This document shows positions 37,787 to 46,926 of a DNA stretch of 64,000 bases, piece after piece (the first letter of the stretch is position 1; every line of letters begins with the position of its first letter). Location: assembly GCA_017301975.1 (NCBI GenBank), contig JAFLEI010000002.1, positions 1 to 64,000 of the forward strand, in the 5' to 3' direction. This DNA comes from Verrucomicrobiota bacterium (GTDB lineage: Bacteria > Verrucomicrobiota > Verrucomicrobiia > Verrucomicrobiales > Verrucomicrobiaceae). The notes below the pieces were generated by a model, which saw only the letters and a list, made by a program, of their open reading frames with translations, was not told the origin of the DNA and did not search any database. The position numbers and the translations under genes are program-made.

Positions 37787-38983
37787 TTACTTGGTGGCCG
37801 CCGCTGGCAGCATATCGGTCACAGTGGCGTTCACTTTCACGCCGTTGCGTACACTCATGAGTCCGAGAACGACCACACGATCCTCCGGCTTCAGCCCGCT
37901 GCGGACCACGCGCAGGCCATCGAGCAATGGTCCGAGGGCGATAGGACGGTACACAGCCTGGTCCTTTTCATCGAGCACCCAGACGAAGCTGCTGCCCTGA
38001 TCATCACCCACCGCAGAATCACGAATGAGCAGCCCGTCATATTCTCCACTTCCGGGGATGCGCACCTTGGCGAAGAAGCCGGGCGCCATCAGCCGGTCGG
38101 CATTCGGAAAAACGGCCCGCGCACGGATGGTGCCGGTGGCAGGATTGAGCTGGTTGTCCACGAAATCGACTTCCCCTTTGTGGGGCCAGCCGTCCTCGTT
38201 GATGAGGGACATCTCGGCGGGGATCTTCTCGAACATCGCGCTCACACGTTCGCCATTCTTGTGCATCTCGCGGTATTTCAGCACCGAACGTTCATCCGCT
38301 TCGATCTCGCAGTAAATGGGATCAAGTTCGACAATGGTGGTCAGCAGCGTGGTGTTTTGGTTGCCTCCGCTGACGAGGTTGCCCTCGGTCACACGGGCGT
38401 CGCTGATGCGTCCGCTGATGGGCGCGCGAATCTGGGTGAATTCGAGATCGAGCTTGGCTGCCCGCAGGGCGGCCTCAGCCCCCCGCACCCCGGCCAGTTC
38501 GCCCGTGGCGCTTTTCAGTCGGCGCTCTGATTCTTCCACCGAAATGGCCTGACCCTGACGCAGGGCGGTGGCGTTTTTGGCCTCCACGCCGGCCAGTTCA
38601 GCAGCAATTCGCGCCTGAGAGAGCATGGCTTCAGCACGTTCGACGATGGCTTCATAAGGCCGTGGATCGATGGTGAAAAGCAGATCACCCGCCTTGACTT
38701 CGGTTCCTTCTTTGAAGCTCACCTTGGTGATATAACCCGATACACGCGAGTGAATCTCCACGCGGTCACGCGCCGTCAGACGGCCGGTGAATTCGTCCCA
38801 GTCCTTGAGCCGCTTCGCGATGGGTTTCGCCACGGTGACTTCCGGCGTCGCCGCCGCTGGCGGAGCTCCCGAACCCGCGGCACCGCGTTTGCAGGACACC
38901 ATGCAGCTCATCATGAGGAGCCCCATGAGGGCCGGCATCCGGCGGAGGGTATGAGGAATTCGGAAAAGCGGAGCGCGTTGCAT
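37787..38983 (-). CDS. RND efflux periplasmic adaptor lipoprotein (AcrA/MexA-like)
   Basis: Membrane-fusion protein of 398 residues linking pump to outer-membrane channel. A lipobox ends at C31 (MVSC); an internal ATG at 38938 would give a more usual 15-residue signal before this Cys. Next come an HlyD-like barrel/lipoyl region (RVSGYITKVSFKEGTEVKAGD) and a helical hairpin (about 100-170). First gene of the efflux operon, divergent from a LysR gene 69 bp away. Confidence 0.93.
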   Translation of the reverse strand: MQRAPLFRIPHTLRRMPALMGLLMMSCMVSCKRGAAGSGAPPAAATPEVTVAKPIAKRLKDWDEFTGRLTARDRVEIHSRVSGYITKVSFKEGTEVKAGDLLFTIDPRPYEAIVERAEAMLSQARIAAELAGVEAKNATALRQGQAISVEESERRLKSATGELAGVRGAEAALRAAKLDLEFTQIRAPISGRISDARVTEGNLVSGGNQNTTLLTTIVELDPIYCEIEADERSVLKYREMHKNGERVSAMFEKIPAEMSLINEDGWPHKGEVDFVDNQLNPATGTIRARAVFPNADRLMAPGFFAKVRIPGSGEYDGLLIRDSAVGDDQGSSFVWVLDEKDQAVYRPIALGPLLDGLRVVRSGLKPEDRVVVLGLMSVRNGVKVNATVTDMLPAAATK

Positions 38984-39011
38984 GGCAAGAGTTACGAAGG
39001 TGTTCTCATCT

Positions 39012-39049
39012 TAAACAGTGCATAATGAGCATATCGCTTATACTGTTTA
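39012..39049. promoter_or_regulatory. Inverted repeat between efflux operon and lysR, likely operator
   Basis: A perfect 8-bp inverted repeat TAAACAGT (39012-39019) and ACTGTTTA (39042-39049) lies in the 69-bp gap between the divergent adaptor and LysR genes. Inner ATAA/TTAT half-sites sit at 39022-39025 and 39038-39041. A -10-like TATACT (39039-39044) overlaps the right arm on the plus strand, 8 bp before the LysR ATG. The position is what one expects for a LysR operator controlling both genes. Confidence 0.55.
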
Positions 39050-39052
39050 TGA

Positions 39053-39982
39053 ATGACCAATCTTAATGACCTCCATCAGATCCGTGAGTTTGTCCAGATC
39101 GCTGACTCGGGCAGCATTTCGCGTGCCGCCAAAGTCCTCGGCATGTCTCAGCCCACGCTGAGCAGGCATCTGGCAGCCTTGGAAGCTCAGATGGGCGCCC
39201 CTCTCATCCGCAGGGACACGCATTCGATGAGCCTGACATCCGCGGGCATCATTGTGCTGGCGGACGCCCGCGAGCTGCTCACCCTCGCGGACCGCATGGG
39301 CAGCCGCCTCCGCTCTGAACGCCGCTCCCTGCGCGGCCATCTGCGCATGATTTCGGTGGTCGATGTGGGCCAGTGGATCGTCTCCCGCGTGCTCTCGCGT
39401 TTTCAAAAACTGCACCCTGATGTCACGACGGAGCTGCATCTGATCAACCGTGCCACGAAATTCATCAAAGAAGGCTTCGACTGCGGCATCATGGTCGGTG
39501 CGGCCACGGATCGCCGGGTCACCATCCGCAAGGTTGCCCAGCTCCATCGCCGGCTCGTGGCGGCGCCGTCGCTGTTGAAAGACCACGCCTTGCCCGCCCG
39601 CCCGGATGACCTCAAGCTCCTGCCCTGGCTGGGGATCTTGCAGCCGCATTTCTATTCGCGTGACCGGTTTGAGCTGGAGCGGCAGAAGCAGACGGTAAAG
39701 CTCAAGCTCGCCCCGGTCATGCTGCTGGACACGGTCACCGCCTTGCGGGAGGCCGCCATCGAGGGCGCTGGATTCACGATTCTGCCGGAGTGGATGGCGG
39801 CGCGAGACATCGCGGCCGGAAGGCTGGTCCAGTTGCTGCCAGACTGGCACATGGCTCCCATCGATCTGCAAATCGCCCATGCCGCGCATGAGCATCTGCC
39901 CCAGCGTGTGAAAAGCCTCATTGAATACCTCGAGCAGGAGCTTCCCCTCGAAATTCATCGGCTGGATCTGAATGAACGATAG
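39053..39982 (+). CDS. LysR-family transcriptional regulator
   Basis: The 309-residue protein has an N-terminal winged helix-turn-helix (about 1-62; SGSISRAAKVLGMSQPTLSRHL) and a LysR substrate-binding domain (about 88-300). The closest pattern is the CrgA/PBP2-like type. It is transcribed away from the RND efflux operon across a 69-bp gap containing an inverted repeat, so it probably regulates that operon and itself. Ligand unknown. Confidence 0.92.
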   Translation: MTNLNDLHQIREFVQIADSGSISRAAKVLGMSQPTLSRHLAALEAQMGAPLIRRDTHSMSLTSAGIIVLADARELLTLADRMGSRLRSERRSLRGHLRMISVVDVGQWIVSRVLSRFQKLHPDVTTELHLINRATKFIKEGFDCGIMVGAATDRRVTIRKVAQLHRRLVAAPSLLKDHALPARPDDLKLLPWLGILQPHFYSRDRFELERQKQTVKLKLAPVMLLDTVTALREAAIEGAGFTILPEWMAARDIAAGRLVQLLPDWHMAPIDLQIAHAAHEHLPQRVKSLIEYLEQELPLEIHRLDLNER

Positions 39983-40102
39983 GCATTCCGCCCAATCCGT
40001 GGAGCCGGTTACGCAAAAAAATCCATGCGCAACGAGCACGCTCTGTGCTAGGAATCCGGCCCCATGCCGCCCTGCGGCTCCGTTTACCCCCTCAAAAACA
40101 CC

Positions 40103-41317
40103 ATGCCCAAGCAGACCATTCGTGACCTCGACCTCGCCGGAAAACGCGTCTTTGTACGCGTCGATTTCAACGTGCCTCTCGATGAGAAAGACGGCCAGAT
40201 GGTCATTACCGACGCCACCCGCATTCAGGAGACGCTTCCGACCATCAAGTTCCTGATCGAAAAAGGCGCGAAAATCATCCTCGCCAGCCATCTGGGCCGT
40301 CCGAAAGGCCAGCGTGATCCCAAGCAGAGCCTCGCCCCCGTGGCCCCGGCCCTCAGCGCCCTGATTGGCAAGCCGGTCGCTTTCGCCAGTGACTGCGTCG
40401 GCGAAGAGGCGAAGGCCAAGGCGCTCGCACTCGGCAATGGTGACGTGCTCCTGCTCGAAAACACCCGCTTCCATGCGGGTGAAGAAAAGAATGACGCCAC
40501 CCTGGCCAAAGGCATGGCGGACCTCGCCGAAATCTTCGTGAACGACGCCTTCGGCTCCGCTCATCGCGCTCATAGCTCCACCGCAGGCATCGCTGATTAT
40601 CTGCCTGCCGTCTCCGGCCTCCTCATGGAGAAGGAACTGACCTGGCTGCACGACGAACTCGAAAATCCTGAGCGTCCGTTCGTGGTGATCCTCGGCGGTG
40701 CGAAGGTGAACGACAAGATCGGCGTCATCAACCGCCTGCTCGAAAAGGCGGACACCATCATCATCGGCGGCGGCATGGCTTACACCTTCCGCAAAATCGT
40801 CCAGGGCATCACCATTGGCAAAAGCCTCTACAAGCCCGAGTGGGAGCCGATCGCCCAGGCCGCCCTCGACAAGGCCAAGGAGCGTGGTGTGAAGATCCTC
40901 ATCCCGGTGGACGCGATGATCACCGACTCCTTCGACTTCGACACGAAGAAGCTCGGCAACATCAAATTCACCGCCGCCGGCGAAAGCATCCCTGACGGCT
41001 GGGAAGGTGTCGATATCGGCCCTGAGTCCGTGAAGCTGTTCTCCGACGAGATCTCCAAGGCCAAAACCGTCATCTGGAACGGCCCGATGGGCGTTTTCGA
41101 GATCAAGGAAAGCTCCAAAGGCACCTTTGACGTTGCCGAAGCCGTCGCAGCCAATTCCAGCGCCAAGACCATCATCGGCGGTGGCGACAGCGTGAAAGCC
41201 GTCAAGAAAGCCAAGCTGGGCGACAAAATGACCTTCATCTCCACCGGCGGCGGGGCCTCCCTCGAGCTCCTCGAAGGCAAGGTCCTTCCCGGCGTCGCCT
41301 GCTTGAAAGACAAATAA
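40103..41317 (+). CDS. pgk: Phosphoglycerate kinase
   Basis: Glycolytic enzyme that transfers phosphate from 1,3-bisphosphoglycerate to ADP. From the ATG at 40103 the product is 404 residues. It opens with [18 protein letters not shown], contains the substrate-binding SHLGRPKG and the C-terminal nucleotide-binding GGGDS segment, all intact. An in-frame ATG at 40064 would add 13 poorly conserved residues. It is followed 38 bp later by tpiA, a common glycolytic pairing. The gap 39983-40102 holds no gene. Confidence 0.97.
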   Translation: MPKQTIRDLDLAGKRVFVRVDFNVPLDEKDGQMVITDATRIQETLPTIKFLIEKGAKIILASHLGRPKGQRDPKQSLAPVAPALSALIGKPVAFASDCVGEEAKAKALALGNGDVLLLENTRFHAGEEKNDATLAKGMADLAEIFVNDAFGSAHRAHSSTAGIADYLPAVSGLLMEKELTWLHDELENPERPFVVILGGAKVNDKIGVINRLLEKADTIIIGGGMAYTFRKIVQGITIGKSLYKPEWEPIAQAALDKAKERGVKILIPVDAMITDSFDFDTKKLGNIKFTAAGESIPDGWEGVDIGPESVKLFSDEISKAKTVIWNGPMGVFEIKESSKGTFDVAEAVAANSSAKTIIGGGDSVKAVKKAKLGDKMTFISTGGGASLELLEGKVLPGVACLKDK

Positions 41318-41355
41318 TCGCCCTCTCAGCTACCAACCCCTTTATTAAACACCCC

Positions 41356-42156
<801 letters not shown>

Positions 42157-42183
42157 GGGATTCCACTATATTGTGGATTAGGC

Positions 42184-42212
42184 TTGTAGCGTTCGTTGCA
42201 TTTGCGCATAAT
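42184..42212 (+). promoter_or_regulatory. Candidate promoter for the ceramidase-like gene
   Basis: TTGTAG (42184-42189), a 17-bp spacer and CATAAT (42207-42212) form a fair sigma70-type match. The -10 lies 6 bp before the ATG at 42219, so transcription would begin at or very near the start codon (leaderless or nearly so). Prediction only. Confidence 0.35.
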
Positions 42213-42218
42213 TTGCCA

Positions 42219-43631
42219 ATGCAACGAATTTTCCTACTGATGCTTCTGCTTGTTCAGTCGTCGCTGGCGGGGCAAACCCCGATGGCCTGGAAGGCCGGGG
42301 CGGCGGACGTGGACATCACGCCAGATTACCCGGTACGTCTCAGCGGTTACGGCAGCCGAACTGCGGAGACTGCCAAGGTGGCTCAGCGGCTCCATGCCAA
42401 TGCTCTTGCGCTTCAATGGCGTGACGACAAACCGGCGGTCATTGTCTGTGTCGATAACTGCGGTGTGCCGGAGGCTGTTCGTGCGGAGGTGCTCAAACGG
42501 CTTGCTGCAGGAGGCAGGTTAATCGCGGACGAGCGCTTCGCCCTGCACTCCACCCACACGCATTGTGCGCCCATGCTCACGGGGGTGCTGCCTTGTCTCT
42601 TTGGTGAGGAACTGGCTGCGGAGCACGCGAAGCACATCGAGCGCTACACCGAAGATCTGACCACAAGGATTGTCACCATCATTGGCCAGGCATTGGACAG
42701 GATGGAGAACGCACGCCTCGAATGGAGTGTGGGAAAAGTCTATTTCGCCTTCAACCGCCGGCTGAAAACAGACTCAGGCTTTCAGAACGCCCAAAATTTC
42801 AGCGGACCGACGGATCGCGCGCTGCCGGTGCTTTGCGTCAAATCGGCCGACCGGAAAAAGCTCATCGCCACCTATGTCAGCTATGCCTGTCATTGCACGA
42901 CACTGGGCATCAATGAAATCCATGGAGACTGGGCGGGTCTTGCCCACGAGGAGCTCGAATTGCGCTTTCCGGACTCTGTCTGCCTGATCGCCATCGGCTG
43001 CGGTGCCGATCAAAACCCCTACCCGCGCAAAGAAAACCGTTTTGCCGTGGAACATGGCGTTGCCATTGCCAAAGAAATCGTCCGTCTCATCAACCAGCCC
43101 ATGCTGCCCGTAAATGGCCCGCTCAATTGCGCCCACCAGGAGGTGATGCTGCCGTTCGACAAGCTTCCCACGCTCGCGGAATGGCAGACCAAGGCCTCTG
43201 ACCCGAATAAACACACGGCCTTCCACGCGAAGAAGCACCTCGCCATGCTTGAACGCGGAGAACTCATTCCGCCTGCGCTGCCTTATAAAATCCAGGTCTG
43301 GAATTACGGCAGCGATCTTCTCACCATCAACCTGCCCGGAGAAGTGGTCGTGGATTACAGCCTGCGCTTCAAACGTGAATTTGATCCCGCCCGCACCTGG
43401 GTAAATGGCTACACGAACGATGTGCCCTGCTATATCCCTTCTCAGCGTGTCTGGGAGGAAGGCGGCTACGAAGGCGGCGGGGCGATGATCTACTATGGCC
43501 GTCCAACTCGCTTTGCCTCCGGCGTTGAAGATATCATCGCGGGAACAGTCAAGCGGCTCGTGCCGCAGGAATTCAGCACCCGGCGCGTGTTGAGTCCGGT
43601 GGGTCCCTTGGCCGGGGAGATCAAACCGTGA
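42219..43631 (+). CDS. Secreted neutral/alkaline ceramidase-like protein
   Basis: From the ATG at 42219 the product is 470 residues with a signal peptide (about 1-17). It begins KAGAADVDITPDYPVRLSGYG and carries a STHTHCAP motif near residue 112, matching the zinc-site region of neutral ceramidase-like proteins; the N-terminal fusion protein in this window has the same element. The family is often annotated as neutral/alkaline non-lysosomal ceramidase, but many members lack proven ceramide activity and the actual substrate is unknown. It overlaps the convergent methyltransferase gene by 11 bp. Confidence 0.85.
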   Translation: MQRIFLLMLLLVQSSLAGQTPMAWKAGAADVDITPDYPVRLSGYGSRTAETAKVAQRLHANALALQWRDDKPAVIVCVDNCGVPEAVRAEVLKRLAAGGRLIADERFALHSTHTHCAPMLTGVLPCLFGEELAAEHAKHIERYTEDLTTRIVTIIGQALDRMENARLEWSVGKVYFAFNRRLKTDSGFQNAQNFSGPTDRALPVLCVKSADRKKLIATYVSYACHCTTLGINEIHGDWAGLAHEELELRFPDSVCLIAIGCGADQNPYPRKENRFAVEHGVAIAKEIVRLINQPMLPVNGPLNCAHQEVMLPFDKLPTLAEWQTKASDPNKHTAFHAKKHLAMLERGELIPPALPYKIQVWNYGSDLLTINLPGEVVVDYSLRFKREFDPARTWVNGYTNDVPCYIPSQRVWEEGGYEGGGAMIYYGRPTRFASGVEDIIAGTVKRLVPQEFSTRRVLSPVGPLAGEIKP

Positions 43632-44199
43632 GCTGAAGCACGCGCAGGCATTCGCGCCCTTCGCGTCCCGGATAGGCCGCTGCAGGCGCATGACTTTCGA
43701 CCACCTGAAAACGTGGTGCGAACAAGGCGGTGAGTTCGTCCTGCGAGATTCCGAACGGTGGTCCGGTTTCCCCTGGATCCATTTCAGGATTGATGAAAAA
43801 CACTCCCACCAGCAGCCCGCCCGGCTTTAACAAAGACACCACCGCATCCCGATACTTCGTGCGCCATTCGGGTGGCAGTGCGCACAGGCAGGTGTGCTCC
43901 ACGATGGCATCATATTGACCGCGAAACTCAAACAGATCCGCGCACACAAAGCGCTCCGCCAGTTGCGGGTAGTGATCCCTGGCGCGTGCCACGGCCGCCG
44001 GCGCGATGTCGAGCCCATGCGCGTCGATGCCGCGTGACACCAGATGCGCCACATCGTGGCCCACACCGCATCCGGGTACGAGCACCCGGCCCGTGAGTTT
44101 GTTGCTGGCCAGCCATTCCACCAGCGGTGGCGAAGGCAGGCCTTTGTCCCACGGGGTGAAGTTGTCCTGATAGGCCTGATTCCAGTCGGTGATGTTCAC
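43621..44199 (-). CDS. TPMT-like SAM-dependent methyltransferase
   Basis: The 192-residue protein begins at a GTG (44199) with WNQAYQDNFTPWDKG, the typical opening of thiopurine/halide/thiol methyltransferases (TPMT family). Motif I is VLVPGCGVGHDV, followed by an acidic strand-2 end (GLDIAP) and a post-I CLCALPPEWR segment. Some TPMT relatives methylate halides, sulfide or other small thiols or metalloids; which applies is unknown. The start overlaps the upstream gene by 1 bp, so translation is probably coupled. Confidence 0.88.
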   Translation of the reverse strand: MNITDWNQAYQDNFTPWDKGLPSPPLVEWLASNKLTGRVLVPGCGVGHDVAHLVSRGIDAHGLDIAPAAVARARDHYPQLAERFVCADLFEFRGQYDAIVEHTCLCALPPEWRTKYRDAVVSLLKPGGLLVGVFFINPEMDPGETGPPFGISQDELTALFAPRFQVVESHAPAAAYPGREGRECLRVLQLTV

Positions 44200-44714
44200 T
44201 ACGGTAGTTTTTCTTTCTGGTGCTTGATCACGCCTTGCAGGGTGGTCTGTCCGGTGTCGCCCGTGAAGGTGACGTTGCTTTCGATCACGTCTTTGGTGTC
44301 TCCCGCGAAGGCCTCGGTGATGGTGATGCTGCTTTCTCCGCTGCCGGTCACGGCCTTGAGTTCAAGCGTGAGATTGACCTCTGACACATGGCCTTCAAAG
44401 CGGATCGTCTGCGAGCCTTCCGCTCCTGAGAGGATGGCCTCGTAACTGTCCGCACCTTCGTTGTAGGTGATCGTCCATTGAAACGGCTGCGTGTCGCCAT
44501 TGATCGTACGCGTCCCTTTGACCACGAAGGAATTGTCGCCTTCCGCAGCGCCGGTCCACTCTTCTTTGATGTCGAGGACGTTGTTCTCCCCCTTCAGTTC
44601 ACCCGCCGCCTTCCATGTGCCGATGTAATGTTTGAAGACAGGATTCATTCCCAGATCCTTGGCTGGAAGGTTGGTGGCAACCAGCAGGCAGAGTGTGGTG
44701 AGCAGTGTTTTCAT
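44199..44714 (-). CDS. Secreted DUF1579-like protein
   Basis: A 171-residue protein with a signal peptide (about 1-18) and a beta-rich mature domain (FKHYIGTWKAAGELKG, then alternating strands), which resembles DUF1579 or lipocalin-like folds. No catalytic motif is evident. It overlaps the DUF1501 gene by 4 bp upstream and the methyltransferase gene by 1 bp downstream. Family placement is tentative. Confidence 0.6.
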   Translation of the reverse strand: MKTLLTTLCLLVATNLPAKDLGMNPVFKHYIGTWKAAGELKGENNVLDIKEEWTGAAEGDNSFVVKGTRTINGDTQPFQWTITYNEGADSYEAILSGAEGSQTIRFEGHVSEVNLTLELKAVTGSGESSITITEAFAGDTKDVIESNVTFTGDTGQTTLQGVIKHQKEKLP

Positions 44715-46108
44715 GCGATGATTTCCTGGATGACTTTGCCGTAGCTGATGGGCACAGGGCGGTTGACGACGTCACGCACCTCCGTGTCAGGCTGAATGCC
44801 CAGAAGGTGATACATCGTGGCTGCCAGATCATCCGGCTTCACCGGTTTGTCTGCGGGATGCTCGCCGTTTTTGTCAGACGCGCCATGCACATAGCCGCGC
44901 TTCACGCCACCGCCTGCGAGCAGCGCGGTGTAGCACTGCGGCCAGTGATCGCGGGAGACGTTCTTGTTGATCTTCGGCGTGCGGCCAAACTCGCCCATCC
45001 ACACCACCAGCGTTTCATCCAGCAGGCCGCGTTCATCAAGGTCGGTCAAAAAAGTCGGCAGCGTCTGCTCCGTGATCGGCATGTGGTATTTCTCGATGAT
45101 CGGGAACATGCGCGTGTCATTGAAGCCATGCGTGTCCCAGCCGCCCTCGGTGGTGCTCTGCCCGCCGATGCCTTGGGAGAAATTCACTGTTACAAATTTC
45201 ACCCCTGCCTCGACCAGCCGCCGCGCCAGCAGCAGGCTCTGTCCATACGGCGAGCGCCCGTAGCTATCGCGCACCTTGTCCGGCTCCTTCGTCAGGTCAA
45301 AAGCCGCGCGCAGCTTCTCGCTATGCAGCATCGACAAAGCCTTGTCATAGTAGCTTTCAATGCCCCGTGCCTCAGCGGAATAATCCAACAGCCGCGTTTG
45401 GGAATCGACCAGCTTTTGCAGCTCACGTCGTGCATTCAGCCGCTCAAAACTCACTCCGCTGGGCAGGCTCAGCTCCGGCAGCGCAAATCCCGGCGCACTC
45501 GGGTCACGCAGCACAATGAACGGATCATGCTCCTTGCCCAGGAAGCTCGCCCGTTGCCCCGGCGTCACGGAGCCATCGCTCACGATGTAAGGGAAGGTGG
45601 CGGCGGTTGGGATTTCCCCCTTCAGTGGCGCGATCCTGTCCACCACCGAGGAATAAGCGGGAAACAGATCCGGTGAATCCTTGAGGCGCTGGTCATCGCT
45701 CGGCGGCGCGTGGCCGCTCAGCGCGTAATAACCAGCGCTGTTGTGATTCTTCATGGTGTGATGCACGGACCTCACCAGAGTCACCTTGTCCATCACCTTC
45801 GCCGTCCTCGGCAATTTCTCAGAAACCCAGATGCCGTCGGCGCTCGATTTGATCGGCTTATGAAACCCACGAATGCCCTCAGGCGCATCGGGTTTCATGT
45901 CAAAAGTCTCCAGATGGCTCGGGCCGCCCCACTGGAAGCAGAAGATCACCGACTTGGCGCGTGCCACCAGCTTCTCCATGCCCTGGTTCTCCGCACCTTG
46001 CAGGAATCGTGGCATTGTCAGCCCAAACATCCCCAGCCCACCTGCGGAGAGCAGCTGGCGGCGGCTGATGCGGGTGCAGGCACCGGTGGCGTTGGAGAAG
46101 GGGGGCAT
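44711..46108 (-). CDS. DUF1501 family protein, Tat-exported
   Basis: The 465-residue protein has a Tat-type signal (ISRRQLLSAGGLG, about residues 14-26) and the DUF1501 pattern: FQWGGPSHLETFDMKPD (about 73-89) and VWMGEFGRTPK near residue 368. It is clearly paralogous to the DUF1501 protein at the left end of the window. Unlike that copy, it is not next to a PVC cytochrome gene; it heads a tight minus-strand trio with a DUF1579-like protein and a TPMT-like methyltransferase. Function is unknown. The gap to the divergent gene (46109-46253) holds no other gene. Confidence 0.9.
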   Translation of the reverse strand: MPPFSNATGACTRISRRQLLSAGGLGMFGLTMPRFLQGAENQGMEKLVARAKSVIFCFQWGGPSHLETFDMKPDAPEGIRGFHKPIKSSADGIWVSEKLPRTAKVMDKVTLVRSVHHTMKNHNSAGYYALSGHAPPSDDQRLKDSPDLFPAYSSVVDRIAPLKGEIPTAATFPYIVSDGSVTPGQRASFLGKEHDPFIVLRDPSAPGFALPELSLPSGVSFERLNARRELQKLVDSQTRLLDYSAEARGIESYYDKALSMLHSEKLRAAFDLTKEPDKVRDSYGRSPYGQSLLLARRLVEAGVKFVTVNFSQGIGGQSTTEGGWDTHGFNDTRMFPIIEKYHMPITEQTLPTFLTDLDERGLLDETLVVWMGEFGRTPKINKNVSRDHWPQCYTALLAGGGVKRGYVHGASDKNGEHPADKPVKPDDLAATMYHLLGIQPDTEVRDVVNRPVPISYGKVIQEIIA

Positions 46109-46253
46109 GAAGGAGAAGGCGGCAGACTGACTTACGAAAGGCTATACGTCCAGAAGTGGCTGGTTTATGCGGCGTACCGTGACCCCGTGGGAGCGGCTTG
46201 GAACTCCAATCGGGGACTTGCGGGGACTCGCAGCGTGCTGTTGCTTGAAAACC

Positions 46254-46919
46254 ATGATCGATGACTCTGCCTCACGGCGTCCTCTTAAGTCTCGCACGAC
46301 GGCGTGGGCGGGGTTTTTCTCTCAATGCATGTTGAAGGCTGGATTGACGCCCAATGTGGTTTCGGTGCTGAGCATCGGTTGCGCGGCGGTGGGAGGTGGG
46401 GCGGCCTTGATGGCTTCGAGCAGCGGGCATGCGTGGGCGTTTTGGCTGCTGGCTGCAGCGGGGATTCAGCTGCGGCTCTTCTGCAATATGATGGACGGGC
46501 TGCTGGCGGTGGAGGGCGGGCTGAAGTCGGTGACCGGGGATCTTTTCAATGAGATACCGGACCGCATCGATGATGCGATTATTTTGGTGCCACTGGGTTA
46601 TGCGGGGGGGACGGACTGGAGCGTTGCGCTCGGCTGGGCGGCGATGGGCGGTGCGATGCTGACGGCGTACATCAGAGCGCTGGGTGCCAGCCTGACGGGC
46701 GGGCGACATGATTTCTGCGGACCGATGGCGAAGCCGCACCGCATGTTTGCAGTGACGGTGGGCTGCCTGTCGATGATGACTATCGATATTATGAATGTGA
46801 AAGCACCGCCGCTTATGCTGTGGTGTCTTGTGATTGTGAACGCTGGCATCGTGATCACTTGCTGGCGGCGAACGACGCACCTGGTAAAGGCCTTGAATCA
46901 AAAAAAACCGAAAGGATGA
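46254..46919 (+). CDS. CDP-alcohol phosphatidyltransferase family protein
   Basis: A 221-residue integral membrane protein with about six helices. The family motif DGxxAR-x8-G-x3-D-x3-D is recognisable but degenerate. DG is kept (NMMDGLLA) and the final Asp is kept (IPD), but the Arg is replaced by Val and the third Asp by Asn (GDLFN). If active, it would join a CDP-activated lipid or alcohol to a partner alcohol; the altered motif may mean a changed substrate or reduced activity. From the ATG at 46254 translation starts MIDDSASRRPLKSRT. Followed 7 bp later by a hydrolase-methyltransferase fusion. Confidence 0.8.
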   Translation: MIDDSASRRPLKSRTTAWAGFFSQCMLKAGLTPNVVSVLSIGCAAVGGGAALMASSSGHAWAFWLLAAAGIQLRLFCNMMDGLLAVEGGLKSVTGDLFNEIPDRIDDAIILVPLGYAGGTDWSVALGWAAMGGAMLTAYIRALGASLTGGRHDFCGPMAKPHRMFAVTVGCLSMMTIDIMNVKAPPLMLWCLVIVNAGIVITCWRRTTHLVKALNQKKPKG

Positions 46920-46926
46920 GCGACGC

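Noticed and set aside
42162..42182. Short hairpin after tpiA as a terminator
   Set aside because: The stem is about 5 bp, AT-rich and has no T tract.
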